64,000 bases of DNA. Origin: Streptomyces sp. BHT-5-2 (lineage in GTDB: Bacteria; Actinomycetota; Actinomycetes; Streptomycetales; Streptomycetaceae). The position numbers and the translations under genes are program-made. Numbering within the stretch: the first letter of the stretch is position 1; every line of letters starts with the position of its first letter. The notes below the pieces were generated by a model. The model saw only the letters and a program-made list of their open reading frames with translations, did not search any database and had not been told where the DNA came from. This document shows positions 34,134-42,988 of this stretch, one piece after another. The stretch spans positions 1,178,001 through 1,242,000 of the forward strand of contig NZ_CP081497.1 of assembly GCF_019774615.1 (NCBI RefSeq). Reading direction: 5' to 3'.

Positions 34134-36209
34134 CTACCGGTCCTGCACACGGGCGATGAGGAGGGCGACGTCGTCGTGGTTGTCGGGGTGGCGCAGCGCT
34201 CGCAGGAGATGGTCACAGGTGTCCTCGATGGGGCGCCGGGGATCATCGAGCAGGGCGAGGAGTTTCTTCAGCCGGTCGTCGAGGTGCTGGTGCCGGGTTT
34301 CGACCAGGCCGTCGGTGTAGAGGATCAACTGGTCCCCGGGGGAGAGGTCGAAGGTGGTGGTGCGGAAGGCGACGCCACCCACCCCCAACGGCGCGCCCGT
34401 CGGCACTTCGAGCAGCTCCGGATCCCGGCCGGTGCGTACGCGGACGGGAGGCAGGTGTCCGGCGTTGGCGATCTGGCATCGCCGGCGGTGGGGATCGTAG
34501 ATGACGAACAGGCACGTGGCGATGTAGTGGACGAGGCGGGCCGTGATCTTGTCGAGCTGTTCCAACAACCGGTCGGGGGCCATTTCGAGTTCCGCCAGGG
34601 TGCTGGTCGCGGTGCGCAGCCGGCCCATGGTCGCCGCGGCGTCTATGCCGCTGCCCATCACATCGCCGACCACGAGTGCGGTCTTGTCGCCGTCCAGGGG
34701 GATCACATCGAACCAGTCGCCGCCGACCTCGCTCGCGGCTCCGGCCGGCTGGTAGCGGGAGGCGACCTTCAAACCCACGGCGTGGGGCGGGTGGTCGGGC
34801 AGCAGGCTGCGCTGGAGCGTGACCGCGGTGTTGCGCGCGTTCTGGTACCAGCGGGCGTTGTCGATCTGCACGGCCGCCCGGGCCGCCAGCTCGCGCGCCA
34901 GGACGACGTCGTCCTGGGTGAACGGCAGCGGATTGCGGGTGCGTTTGAGATCCAGTGCGCCGAGCACCTCCCCGCGGGCTGTGAGCGGTACCGCGAGATA
35001 GGAGTGGAGTCCCGCCCGGGAAAGGAGCGCGGCCGCCTCGTCGCTGCAGGCGATACGGCTCAGGTCCCGTTCGTCCACATGGCGCACCAGGACCGGACGG
35101 TCGGAGCGCACGCACTGGGTGACCAGGCGGTCCGCGCCGTACCGGGCGATGTGTCCGGGCGGGTCGGCGGCGCGGAGGGCTTCGGTGGGGTGGTCGGTCT
35201 TGACGGCGAGGGCGCGGATGACGATCGGGCCGCTGGGCGAGACATGGGCGCGGTCCCCTTGCAGGACGTCGTCGAGCAGGTCCACGGCGGCGATGTCGGC
35301 GAGGTCGGGCACGACGACCTCGGCCAGTTCGCAGGCGGTCCGGTCCAGTTGCAGGGTGGTGCCGATGCGGGCGGAGGCGTCGACGAGAAGGGAGAGCCGA
35401 CGACGGGCGCGGTCGGCCTCGATCTCCGCGAAATACCGCTCGGTGACGTCCATCACGGAGATGACCACACCCAGCGCGGTCCCCGTGGCGTCCTCCAGCC
35501 GGTGATAGGAGACCGACCAGGCGTGGTCCTCGTCCGGGGCTGCCGGAGTACGGCCGACGGAGGGCTGATCGATCAGTGGGGTCCCGGTGTCCAGAACCTG
35601 GCGCACCGCGGACTCGATGTCATCGACGTCCAGGAACGGCAGGACCTCGCCGACCGTCCGGCCGAGGTGTGCGTCGGCGGGTATGCCGTTGATCCGCTCC
35701 AGGGCCGGGTTGACCGCGACGTACCGCAGTTCGGTGTCCAGGACCGCCAGCCCGTAGGGCGACTGCGAGACCATCTGCACCGACATGGCCCGGTCCCGCT
35801 CCACCCTGTGCACGGCCGCCCGGTCACTCGCGATGCCCAGGGCGTAGACGTCTCCGCCGCCGTCCATGAGGCGCATGTTGCGGAACTCCACCACCCGCGT
35901 GCTGCCGTCCTTGTGCCGGACCGGAAACGCGCCGGCCCACCCCTGGCCGGTCGACATCACCTCGTCGAACAGCTTGATCACCGTGTCGAAATCCCGCTCG
36001 TGGACCATGAGCTGCCCCGCGTACTGGCCCAGCGCCTCCTGAGCGGTGTAGCCGAACAGCTCCTCGGCCTGCGGGCTCCACAGCACGATGCGCCCCTGGG
36101 CGTCCAGCACGACGGCCGCCACGCCCAGCACGTCCAGCAGCCCGCTGGGCTCGAACGGCCCGGACGCCGACGCGCCGCCTTCCGCCCACAAGGATCCGGC
36201 AGTGCTCAT
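34134..36209 (-). CDS. PAS-PAS-GAF-SpoIIE protein phosphatase
   Basis: 691 residues from ATG 36209 (GGAGG about 10 nt upstream). It has PAS domains at about 20-130 (VVLDAQGRIVLWSPQAEELF) and 150-270 (AVLDTELRYVAVNPALERIN). A GAF domain lies at about 300-450. A PP2C/SpoIIE phosphatase domain at about 475-690 has SEVGGDWFDVIPLDGDKTAL, GDVMGSGIDAAATM and LILYTDGLVETR with the metal aspartates. Such proteins dephosphorylate anti-anti-sigma factors to tune alternative sigma factors. No anti-sigma partner gene is adjacent. Confidence 0.92.
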   Translation of the reverse strand: MSTAGSLWAEGGASASGPFEPSGLLDVLGVAAVVLDAQGRIVLWSPQAEELFGYTAQEALGQYAGQLMVHERDFDTVIKLFDEVMSTGQGWAGAFPVRHKDGSTRVVEFRNMRLMDGGGDVYALGIASDRAAVHRVERDRAMSVQMVSQSPYGLAVLDTELRYVAVNPALERINGIPADAHLGRTVGEVLPFLDVDDIESAVRQVLDTGTPLIDQPSVGRTPAAPDEDHAWSVSYHRLEDATGTALGVVISVMDVTERYFAEIEADRARRRLSLLVDASARIGTTLQLDRTACELAEVVVPDLADIAAVDLLDDVLQGDRAHVSPSGPIVIRALAVKTDHPTEALRAADPPGHIARYGADRLVTQCVRSDRPVLVRHVDERDLSRIACSDEAAALLSRAGLHSYLAVPLTARGEVLGALDLKRTRNPLPFTQDDVVLARELAARAAVQIDNARWYQNARNTAVTLQRSLLPDHPPHAVGLKVASRYQPAGAASEVGGDWFDVIPLDGDKTALVVGDVMGSGIDAAATMGRLRTATSTLAELEMAPDRLLEQLDKITARLVHYIATCLFVIYDPHRRRCQIANAGHLPPVRVRTGRDPELLEVPTGAPLGVGGVAFRTTTFDLSPGDQLILYTDGLVETRHQHLDDRLKKLLALLDDPRRPIEDTCDHLLRALRHPDNHDDVALLIARVQDR

Positions 36210-36501
36210 CCCGGGCCCGCCTCCGCCGTCCACGGTCTCCACTGACTTCCATCGTCGCCCCGGACCCGCCGATAGCCCAGTCCTTGCCGGCCGGACGTGA
36301 CATCGGGCCAGGCGCAACGTCACGCAAAGTGGCCACATGACCGCCCTGCGGCGGCAAACCGCCGGGCGGTGACCCTGCCCCTGGGTCGCCGACCAGGCTC
36401 CCTCGACACGATCCCAAGGCGACATTCCCCGCCACCGACTTCAACTCCCCGTGATCCAGCGGGAACCGGTCGCGGACCGGACTGCCGGCCGTCGGCCGGC
36501 G

Positions 36502-37044
36502 TCAGCCGGGCAGGAACTGCTGGCCCGCGTCGTAGACCAGCACCCGGCGCTCGGGCCACAGCCGCGCCTCCGGGCTGGGCAGATGCGGGCGCAGCGTGCC
36601 GTCGTGCATCAGGTGCAGCACCTCGACCTGGCGGGCGAGCACCAGGAAGTCGGCGATCAGTTTGCGGTGACAGCGCCACCACACGGTCTCGGCGCACATC
36701 ACCGCGGTGCGCTCCACGGCGGCGTCGGCGAGCAGATCGTCGACCGCGGCGAGGAACTCCGCGGAGCGCATGTGCGCGGCGTACCCGGCGAAGGCCCGGT
36801 TGCGCAGTGCGGTATCGGGTGTGTCCGGCCGTGCCGTCCGCCGACCACCGAGCCGCTGCTCCCAGCGGTACGCGATGCCGCCCTGCGGCAGCCACCGCTC
36901 CATGGCGTGGCGCCCGGCGTCGGGATTGTGCCGACTGCCGGGCGCCCTGCGCACATCGACCAAGCGGCGCACCTCGGCCCCCTGCAACAGGTGCGTCATC
37001 TCCGCGGCATCGGCCGTCCCATGGCCGAAGGTCAACAGGAGCAT
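36502..37044 (-). CDS. DUF488 family protein
   Basis: 180 residues with the family core: LTFGHGTADAAEMTHLL, VDVRRAPGSRHNP, and the conserved cysteine/histidine patch AVMCAETVWWRCHRKLIADFL. DUF488 proteins are small cytoplasmic proteins of unsettled function, with suggested nucleic-acid or redox roles. No operon partner is obvious. Confidence 0.85.
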   Translation of the reverse strand: MLLLTFGHGTADAAEMTHLLQGAEVRRLVDVRRAPGSRHNPDAGRHAMERWLPQGGIAYRWEQRLGGRRTARPDTPDTALRNRAFAGYAAHMRSAEFLAAVDDLLADAAVERTAVMCAETVWWRCHRKLIADFLVLARQVEVLHLMHDGTLRPHLPSPEARLWPERRVLVYDAGQQFLPG

Positions 37045-37089
37045 GGCGGCGGCGGGCCTGAGGGGCGCGCTCCTGCAGACTCGGTCGAC

Positions 37090-37398
37090 CTACTTCTCGT
37101 CGTGGCCGGCCTTGCCGGAACCGAAGGAGTCGTTGCAGCCCATGTCCGAGCCCATCGTGGTGCTCTGGGCGCCCGGGGAACCCTCGCCGCCGAGCGCGTC
37201 GCCCAGCAGGCCGTTGGCGATCCCGACCTCACCGAGGACGTCGACGTTCAAGTCGTGCGACCGACACTGGTTTCCCTCGCTGATGCCGGACTGACTGCCG
37301 CCATGTCCGCCCATCCTGGCGTGGGCGGTGCCGGCACCGAGGGCGCCGAGGGTCCCGAGGGCGGCGAGCATGACGGCAGCCTTGTGAAGCTTGCGCAT
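37090..37398 (-). CDS. Small secreted protein with four-residue-spaced Gly/Ser regions
   Basis: 102 residues. The signal peptide is MRKLHKAAVMLAALGTLG followed by ALGAGTAHA, leaving about 75 mature residues that include two cysteines (NQCRSHDLNVDVLGEVG; GSDMGCNDS), fitting one disulphide. The GGAGATGAA upstream of ATG 37398 supports the start. The composition (Gly, Ser, Asn, short hydrophobic NVDVLGEVGIANGLLG) recalls secreted surface proteins of Streptomyces such as rodlin-like peptides, but I cannot assign a family. Confidence 0.7.
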   Translation of the reverse strand: MRKLHKAAVMLAALGTLGALGAGTAHARMGGHGGSQSGISEGNQCRSHDLNVDVLGEVGIANGLLGDALGGEGSPGAQSTTMGSDMGCNDSFGSGKAGHDEK

Positions 37399-38100
37399 TT
37401 CATCTCCGTAGATTGAGGCGGATGCGATCGGCGATTGATCGACTCCCTGCGGTGCGAAAGATTAGTGGGTCTATCGTTTAACCATGGAGTGACTCGCCGG
37501 ATTCCACGATTGTCGGGAAAATTCCTGCCCGGACGCCGTCCGAGTCGGTTAATACTATCGATCTTATTTATAAGGGCTCTGGGATTTCCCGTTCTGCACT
37601 CACGGCATTACGGGTGTCCGCCCGCTCCGATCGCCGCACGGTAAGCGGAAAAGCTGCGGATGCAATGCTGCAGGCATATGCGTGTCCTTGCCTGCCGGGC
37701 ATGCAGTGGCCCCTTAGAGTTGGCTCGCGGCCCGGGCTTGGTCGTCGTCCCCATGGGTCGTGAGTGCCTGCTGGACTGTGTACTCGGGGTATATCGCCGG
37801 CACAAGGCACTTCTGCAGTCCCCGGCTGGCGCTGGAATCTCCCGAACAGGGCGAGTCGGGGACTGCTGCCTCGCAGCGATACCTGACCTCGACCGCTCTC
37901 GGCATTTATAACGCGACGAAGACGAACCTTCCGGAGCGGCCTGCCCGGCCCGCACCGCCGGAATAGGGCGGGGCATGGGAAAAGGGTCGTCAGCCGGTTT
38001 TTCCGTAGGTATCCGAGTGCGCCGCTGACTTCGCGCATGCGGATGTGAACGGTGCAGCCCGGCGCGGGGCCGCGCGCCGGGCTCGGGGGTCATATGTGGT
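37399..38100. other. 702-bp low-GC region without a supported gene
   Basis: Noticeably A/T-richer than the rest of the window, especially 37440-37600 (TTAATACTATCGATC and TTATTTATAAGGG runs). It contains an inverted repeat GCAGTCCCCG (37815-37824) / CGGGGACTGC (37857-37866). The open frames here (for example 37714-37905 minus, 37660-37911 plus) have no homology and no codon bias. The left part must contain the promoter of the secreted-protein gene. The remainder may be horizontally acquired debris. Confidence 0.45.
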
Positions 38101-39351
38101 TCACCGGGAGACCGGCTGCCTTTCTCGGTCCACCGTGTCGCGCAGCAGGTTCGCGGCCACCGTCGCCCCGTCGGTACGGATCAGGCCCGCCATGTGCTTC
38201 GCCTGTGCGCGGGTCTGTGGGGACAGGACCGTCTTGAGGGCGGCCGACAGGGACTCGAAGGTCGGGGTGGGGCCGTCGTGCGCCGCGCCGATGCCCAGCT
38301 CGGCCACCCGGGCTGCCCAGTAAGGCTGGTCCGCCAACTGCGGGACGACCACCTGGGGCGCGCCGGCCCGGGCGGCCGTCGTCGTGGTGCCTGCGCCGCC
38401 GTGGTGCACGACGGCGGCCACTCGGCGGAACAGTGCCTGCTGGTTGACCTCGCCGACGACGAAGCAGTCGTCCCCTCCATCGGTCAGCGCCAGATCGGCC
38501 CAGCCTCGGGAGACGAGTGCGCGGCGGCCCTGTGTGCGGATTGCTTCGATGGCCGCTCGGGCGACGTCCTGCGCATCGCGTATGGGCATGCTGCCGAAAC
38601 CCACGTACACCGGTGGTGTGCCGGCGCCGAGGAACGCCTCCAGGTCGGCCGGGAGCGGGCGTTCGTCCAGGCGGATCCAGGCACCGGTCTGCACCACGTC
38701 GAGGTCCGAAGGCTGCAGCCAGGGGGCCAGGTTGGGGTCCGCCGCCAACCACGGTCGGTCCGTGAAGATGTGGTCGCGGACGTTGTCCACCGGGGGCAGG
38801 CCGATCGATGTGCGGTGGGTGTTGACCGCCGCGCCGAAGAGGGCGTTCATGTTCTCCGTGTTCAGGTCCCACAGCACCTGGTTGTCCGTCACGTCCGGCG
38901 GGAGCGGCCGGCCCGGCCACACGAGCGGCGGGTGGTGCGGCGAGGGCAGGTAGGTGGGGAAGTAGGCCACGAACACGTAGGGGATGCCGAGTTTCTCGGC
39001 CGCCGACCGTGCGGCGGCCGCCGCGGGGATCAAACCGGTCGCCACCACGGCGTCGCATCCCTCGGCCACCGTGGCGATCTGCTCGTACGTAGCGGTGACC
39101 ATCTGGGCCGCGCGTTCGGAAATGCCAACCCCCGGCGCCGGCTTCGTCGTCCCGGTCATCGCCTTGGTCGCCATCTCGCGCACCGACTGGCCGAGCGGCA
39201 CCAACGGGAGGCCGAAGCCGTCCAGCAACTCCCCGAAGTCGGGCGGCGCGCACATCTGCACCTCGGCGCCGAGTGATCGCAAACTCACCGCGAGGCCCAC
39301 CATGGGCTCGACGTCCCCACGCGACCCGTACGCCAACAACAACACACGCAT
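38101..39351 (-). CDS. UGT-type (GT1/GT28) glycosyltransferase
   Basis: 416 residues from ATG 39351. The GT-B fold starts MRVLLLAYGSRGDVEPMVGL and the C-terminal nucleotide-sugar site reads PVYVGFGSMP...VVHHGGAGTTTTAARAGAP...QLADQPYWAARV. This matches natural-product and sterol glycosyltransferases of the vancomycin GtfE / macrolide type. It lies downstream of, and on the same strand as, a decayed FAD monooxygenase, so it may be the survivor of a tailoring or drug-inactivation locus. Confidence 0.9.
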   Translation of the reverse strand: MRVLLLAYGSRGDVEPMVGLAVSLRSLGAEVQMCAPPDFGELLDGFGLPLVPLGQSVREMATKAMTGTTKPAPGVGISERAAQMVTATYEQIATVAEGCDAVVATGLIPAAAAARSAAEKLGIPYVFVAYFPTYLPSPHHPPLVWPGRPLPPDVTDNQVLWDLNTENMNALFGAAVNTHRTSIGLPPVDNVRDHIFTDRPWLAADPNLAPWLQPSDLDVVQTGAWIRLDERPLPADLEAFLGAGTPPVYVGFGSMPIRDAQDVARAAIEAIRTQGRRALVSRGWADLALTDGGDDCFVVGEVNQQALFRRVAAVVHHGGAGTTTTAARAGAPQVVVPQLADQPYWAARVAELGIGAAHDGPTPTFESLSAALKTVLSPQTRAQAKHMAGLIRTDGATVAANLLRDTVDRERQPVSR

Positions 39352-39461
39352 ATCCCGACTCCCATGCCCTTGCGTTTCGGCTTCGGTCGGCGATTCTGCG
39401 GTATGACGGGGGCCTTGCCGCAAGCCCCCCGGTACGCTATATGTTGATCTTGGCCGAGCTT

Positions 39462-40320
39462 CTACGCATGCTCCGTGCCCGTGATCGAGGTCAGGACCTC
39501 GTCCAGAGCGGTGGGGTCGCCGCCCGTCCGGGAGCGCCAGTCAATGAAGCCGTCGAGGTGTGCCTTACGCAGATCGATGCTGGGCGAGCCGCCCACCTTC
39601 CGTGCCGCGCTTCGCACCAGTCTTCCCCCGCGGTCCGGCCAGTACCGCGAAGCGGGAGGCGTTGAGGTCCAGGGTGGATACCTCCGAGCCGTTCAGCCAA
39701 CGGTGCGGAACGCGCGACCCCGACGCTCCGTCCAGGCTCGCCGCGACGTCCTCCGTCGACGGGACGTCCGCGACCGGGCCGGCGCGCGTCCGCGGCCGGC
39801 GGGTCCCAGTGCGGCCGAGGATTCTCCCAGCGCAACAACGCCTGACGCGAGACCAGTTCGGCGACCGCGTGGCGCTCTTCGTGGTAGCTGTCGAGCAGGC
39901 GGTCGCCTGCCTGGCCGGCCCGCACCATGGCCAACTTCCAGGCCAGGTTGCGGGCGTCGGCCATCCCGGTGTTCAGACCGAACGCTCCCAGAGGTGTCAC
40001 GGCCCGTGCGGCGTCACCGACCAGGAAAGCCCGCCCGGACCGGAAACGTTCTGCCATCCGTAGGGTTCCGCGCCATGGCAGCACGCTGAGGATCTCCACC
40101 GGTATGTCGGCCGCTCCGACCGCCGTGTGCACCGCTTCCGTGCAGTGCTCCGCGGACAGGCTTCCGTCCGGGGACGGCCGGGTGTGCAGCACCCAGCGCC
40201 GCTCGCCCACGGCCGGCAGGGTGCCTGCCACGTCGGGATGGTGGATCTGCGTCATGGCCGGCAACGCCCCGAAGCGGCCGATGAGATCGGCGTGATAGTC
40301 ACCGGCGTGCCGGCACACCG
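39462..40320 (-). pseudogene. PHBH/PgaE-type FAD monooxygenase, 5'-truncated with two frameshifts
   Basis: The part near 40200-39860 encodes the second FAD motif of aromatic hydroxylases (GRAFLVGDAARAVTPLGAFG; NTGMADARNLAWKLAMV; LLDSYHEERHAVA). The homologous reading then shifts frame at about 39785 (DVPSTEDVAASLDGASGS; VPHRWLNGSEVSTLDL). It shifts again near 39605, ending LDGFIDWRSRTGG and GTEHA before a stop at 39462. The N-terminal half with the first FAD-binding motif is absent. It cannot be a working enzyme. It points to a lost tailoring or rifampicin-monooxygenase-like gene next to the glycosyltransferase. Confidence 0.75.
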
Positions 40321-40366
40321 CTGACCGGAGGCACACTGCAGTGACCGAACCAACGAAAGGCAAGGC

Positions 40367-41332
40367 ATGCGCCACATACGCCGGGCCCGCACGGCCGATT
40401 ACCCCACTCTCGTGGAGTGTGTCCAGCAGTGGTGGGGCGACTCCCGCACCCCCGAACAGGCACGGGAGCTGTCGCTTCTGCTGCCGCGGCTGTTCCTCCA
40501 GCACTTCGCCGCGACCAGCCTGGTCCTGGAGGACGAGACCGGCATCCGCGCGTTCCTGGTCGGCTTCCACTCTGCCGACGACAACCATCAGGCGTACATC
40601 CACTTCGTCGGCGTCGACCCGCGACTGCGCCAACAGGGCATCGCCCGCAGGCTCTACACGCTCTTCCTCGAACGCGCCGCAGCGGCCGGCCGCACCGAGG
40701 TGCGTGCCATCACCTCACCGAAGAACGCCGGCTCCATCGCCTTCCACCGGGCCATGGGATTCGAGTTGGACCCCGGCGACCACGAGTCCGACGGTGTGCC
40801 CGTCCATCGCGACTACGACGGCCCCGGCCAGCACCGTGTCGTGTTCCGCGGGAAGCTCGGTGCACAGTCCCACGACGACATACTGCGGCCCTTCACAACC
40901 CGTCGCGCGAAGCCCGAGGACTTCGACGCCATCGTCGAAGTCGTCGACGAGTGGTGGGGCCGTCCCGCCTCCCGCGACCTGACGCGCGTCTTCGTCGACC
41001 ACTTCTTCGCAACCAGCCTGATCGCCGAGCGCGACGGCCGACTGGCCGGCTTCGTCATCGGCTTCCTCTCACCGTCCAAGTCCGACGAGGCGTACATCCA
41101 CTTCACCGGCGTCGCCCCCGCCTGGCGCCGTTCCGGCCTCGGCCGCCACCTCTACCAACGCTTCTTCGAAACGGCCCGCGCCGACGGCCGCACCGTCGTC
41201 AAGGCCATCACCTCCCCGCAGAACGCCAGTTCCATCGCCTTTCACAACGCCATGGGCTTCACCGACTCCACCCCGATCCCCAACTACGACGGCCCCTCCC
41301 TCGACCGCGTCACCTTCACCCGTCCCCTCTGA
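40367..41332 (+). CDS. Double-GNAT acetyltransferase
   Basis: 321 residues made of two GNAT domains in tandem (about 1-150 and 168-321) that clearly arose by internal duplication. Each has a WWG motif (VQQWWGDSR; DEWWGRPAS), an acetyl-CoA loop (RLRQQGIARRLY; AWRRSGLGRHLY) and the near-identical AITSPKNAGSIAFHRAMGF / AITSPQNASSIAFHNAMGF. Both sites look intact. AAAGGCAAGGC precedes ATG 40367. The start region directly abuts the broken end of the FAD monooxygenase. Substrate unknown. Confidence 0.88.
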   Translation: MRHIRRARTADYPTLVECVQQWWGDSRTPEQARELSLLLPRLFLQHFAATSLVLEDETGIRAFLVGFHSADDNHQAYIHFVGVDPRLRQQGIARRLYTLFLERAAAAGRTEVRAITSPKNAGSIAFHRAMGFELDPGDHESDGVPVHRDYDGPGQHRVVFRGKLGAQSHDDILRPFTTRRAKPEDFDAIVEVVDEWWGRPASRDLTRVFVDHFFATSLIAERDGRLAGFVIGFLSPSKSDEAYIHFTGVAPAWRRSGLGRHLYQRFFETARADGRTVVKAITSPQNASSIAFHNAMGFTDSTPIPNYDGPSLDRVTFTRPL

Positions 41333-41439
41333 ACAAGCCCCCGAACATGCCCGACCCCCGGCCCGGCCGGGGGGCGCAACGCGGTGCCCTGCACCGGCAG
41401 GCCGGGGGCCCAGCCCGGGACCCGCAAATGCCTGGCGTT

Positions 41440-41475
41440 CCTAGGACTCCTAGGTTATAACTAGGATCCCTAGGA
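41440..41475. promoter_or_regulatory. 35-bp palindromic operator array (CCTAGG boxes)
   Basis: Four CCTAGG-type boxes at 41440, 41449, 41460 and 41469 form a nearly perfect dyad centred on TTATAA, 17 bp upstream of the TetR gene start. A -10-like TATAAC/TAGGAT lies within it, so binding would block the promoter. Spacing and position fit an autoregulatory TetR operator binding two dimers. Confidence 0.65.
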
Positions 41476-41491
41476 GATTGCGGGAGGACGT

Positions 41492-42085
41492 ATGGCGCGG
41501 GCCGGGCTGACGGCGGAGCGGGTGACGATCGCGGGCGCCGAACTGGCGGACGAGGTCGGGCTCGACCAGGTGACCATGTCGCAGGTGGCGCGGCGGCTCG
41601 GTGTGAAGGACGCGAGCCTCTATGCGCACGTGCGGAATCTGGCGGACCTGCGCGGACGGATCGCCCTGCTGGCGGCGGACGAGAAGACCATCCGTATCGC
41701 GGAGGCAACCGCCGGACGGGCAGGCAAGGACGCGCTGGTCGCGTTCGCCGATGCCTGGCGGGAGTACGCCCACGAGCACCCGGGCCGCTACACCGCGACG
41801 CAGACACCGATCCAGATCGACCCCGAGCTGGTCGCACAGGCACCCGGACCGCGGCGCGCGATCGAGCTGACCTACGGCATGCTGCGCAGCTACGGACTGG
41901 CCGAACCCGACCTGACCGACGCGGTCCGGCTGCTGCGCAGCACCTTCCACGGGTTCGTCGCCCTGGAGGCCGTCGGCGGATTCGCACACGAGCGTACGCC
42001 CCAGCAGTCCTGGGTCCGTGCCCTCGACGCCCTGCACAACCTCCTGGAGCACTGGCCCCCGTCCCGAGAAGGAGAGCCCTCATGA
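41492..42085 (+). CDS. TetR-family regulator
   Basis: 197 residues. The N-terminal HTH is AELADEVGLDQVTMSQVARR and LGVKDASLYAHVRN, followed by a C-terminal domain with LRSTFHGFVALEAVGGFAH (WHG-like TetR C-terminal domain). GGGAGGA lies 4 nt upstream of ATG 41492. The last codons overlap the hydrolase start (ATGA), so regulator and hydrolase form one autoregulated operon controlled by the palindromic array upstream. Confidence 0.9.
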   Translation: MARAGLTAERVTIAGAELADEVGLDQVTMSQVARRLGVKDASLYAHVRNLADLRGRIALLAADEKTIRIAEATAGRAGKDALVAFADAWREYAHEHPGRYTATQTPIQIDPELVAQAPGPRRAIELTYGMLRSYGLAEPDLTDAVRLLRSTFHGFVALEAVGGFAHERTPQQSWVRALDALHNLLEHWPPSREGEPS

Positions 42086-42927
42086 CTGCCCCGACCATCG
42101 GTGGCCTGCCCGTTTACGGCGCGACCCTGCACTACCAAGTGCGCGGCCACGGACCGCTGTTGCTCCTGATACCCGGAGGGGCGGGTGGCGCCGCCGCCTT
42201 CGACGGCATCGTCGACGACCTGGCCGCCGAATACACCGTCGCGACCTACGACCCGCGCGGCATGTCCCGCAGCACACTGGACGATCCCGATGCCGAGCAG
42301 TGCGTGGCCGAGCACGCCGACGACGCGTCGCGGATGTTGGAACTGCTGTCGCCCGACGAGCCCGCCCGCGTGTTCGGCGCCAGCTCGGGCGCGATCACCG
42401 CCCTCCATCTGCTCACCGCCCACCCCGAACGCGTCGAGCGCCTCATTGCACACGAGCCGCCACTGGTGGAGGTCCTGCCGGACGCTGCCGAACACCGCGC
42501 GCTCATCGTTCGCGTGCAGGAGACGTTCCGTGCCGAGGGGCTCATGCCGGCGATGGCCGTGTTCGCCGCAGGGATGAAGAAAAAGGACGCGGACACCGCC
42601 GAACCGGAGCCGGAGGCAGAGCTCGAACTTCCGCCGCAGGCGGCGGCACGGGCCGAGCAGACGATGGCCAACCTGCCGTTCTTCGTCAGCCGCATCGTGC
42701 CCCGCTTCATGCCCTACTCCCCGGACGTCGACCGGCTGCGGACGCTGTCGGAACGCCTCGTGGTCGCCGGCGGTCAGGACTCGCACGACGAGCTGCCGTA
42801 CCGCACGGCCGCTGCCCTGGCCGAGCGCCTCGGCACACCGCTGCTGCACTTCCCGGGCGGGCACACCGGCACGACCACGCACCCCGCCGAGTTCGCCGAG
42901 CACCTCCGCAAAGCCTTCCGCGGCTGA
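42082..42927 (+). CDS. Alpha/beta hydrolase
   Basis: 281 residues with the alpha/beta hydrolase order: oxyanion HG-like LLLIPGGAGGAAAFD, nucleophile elbow FGASSGAITAL, acid in VVAGGQDSHDEL and histidine in FPGGHTGTTTHPAEF. An insert of charged residues (KKKDADTAEPEPEAELELP) sits in the cap region. It probably hydrolyses an ester or lactone that may also be the ligand of the coupled TetR protein. Confidence 0.88.
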   Translation: MTAPTIGGLPVYGATLHYQVRGHGPLLLLIPGGAGGAAAFDGIVDDLAAEYTVATYDPRGMSRSTLDDPDAEQCVAEHADDASRMLELLSPDEPARVFGASSGAITALHLLTAHPERVERLIAHEPPLVEVLPDAAEHRALIVRVQETFRAEGLMPAMAVFAAGMKKKDADTAEPEPEAELELPPQAAARAEQTMANLPFFVSRIVPRFMPYSPDVDRLRTLSERLVVAGGQDSHDELPYRTAAALAERLGTPLLHFPGGHTGTTTHPAEFAEHLRKAFRG

Positions 42928-42988
42928 ACGCGGGCCCTCCTCAGCTGTCGGGAGACCGAGGAGGAGGTGGGGCGGTGGTCGGCTCCAA

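Noticed and set aside
37608..38093. Minus-strand frame of 161 codons in the A/T-rich gap
   Set aside because: No homology, no ribosome site, no third-position bias.
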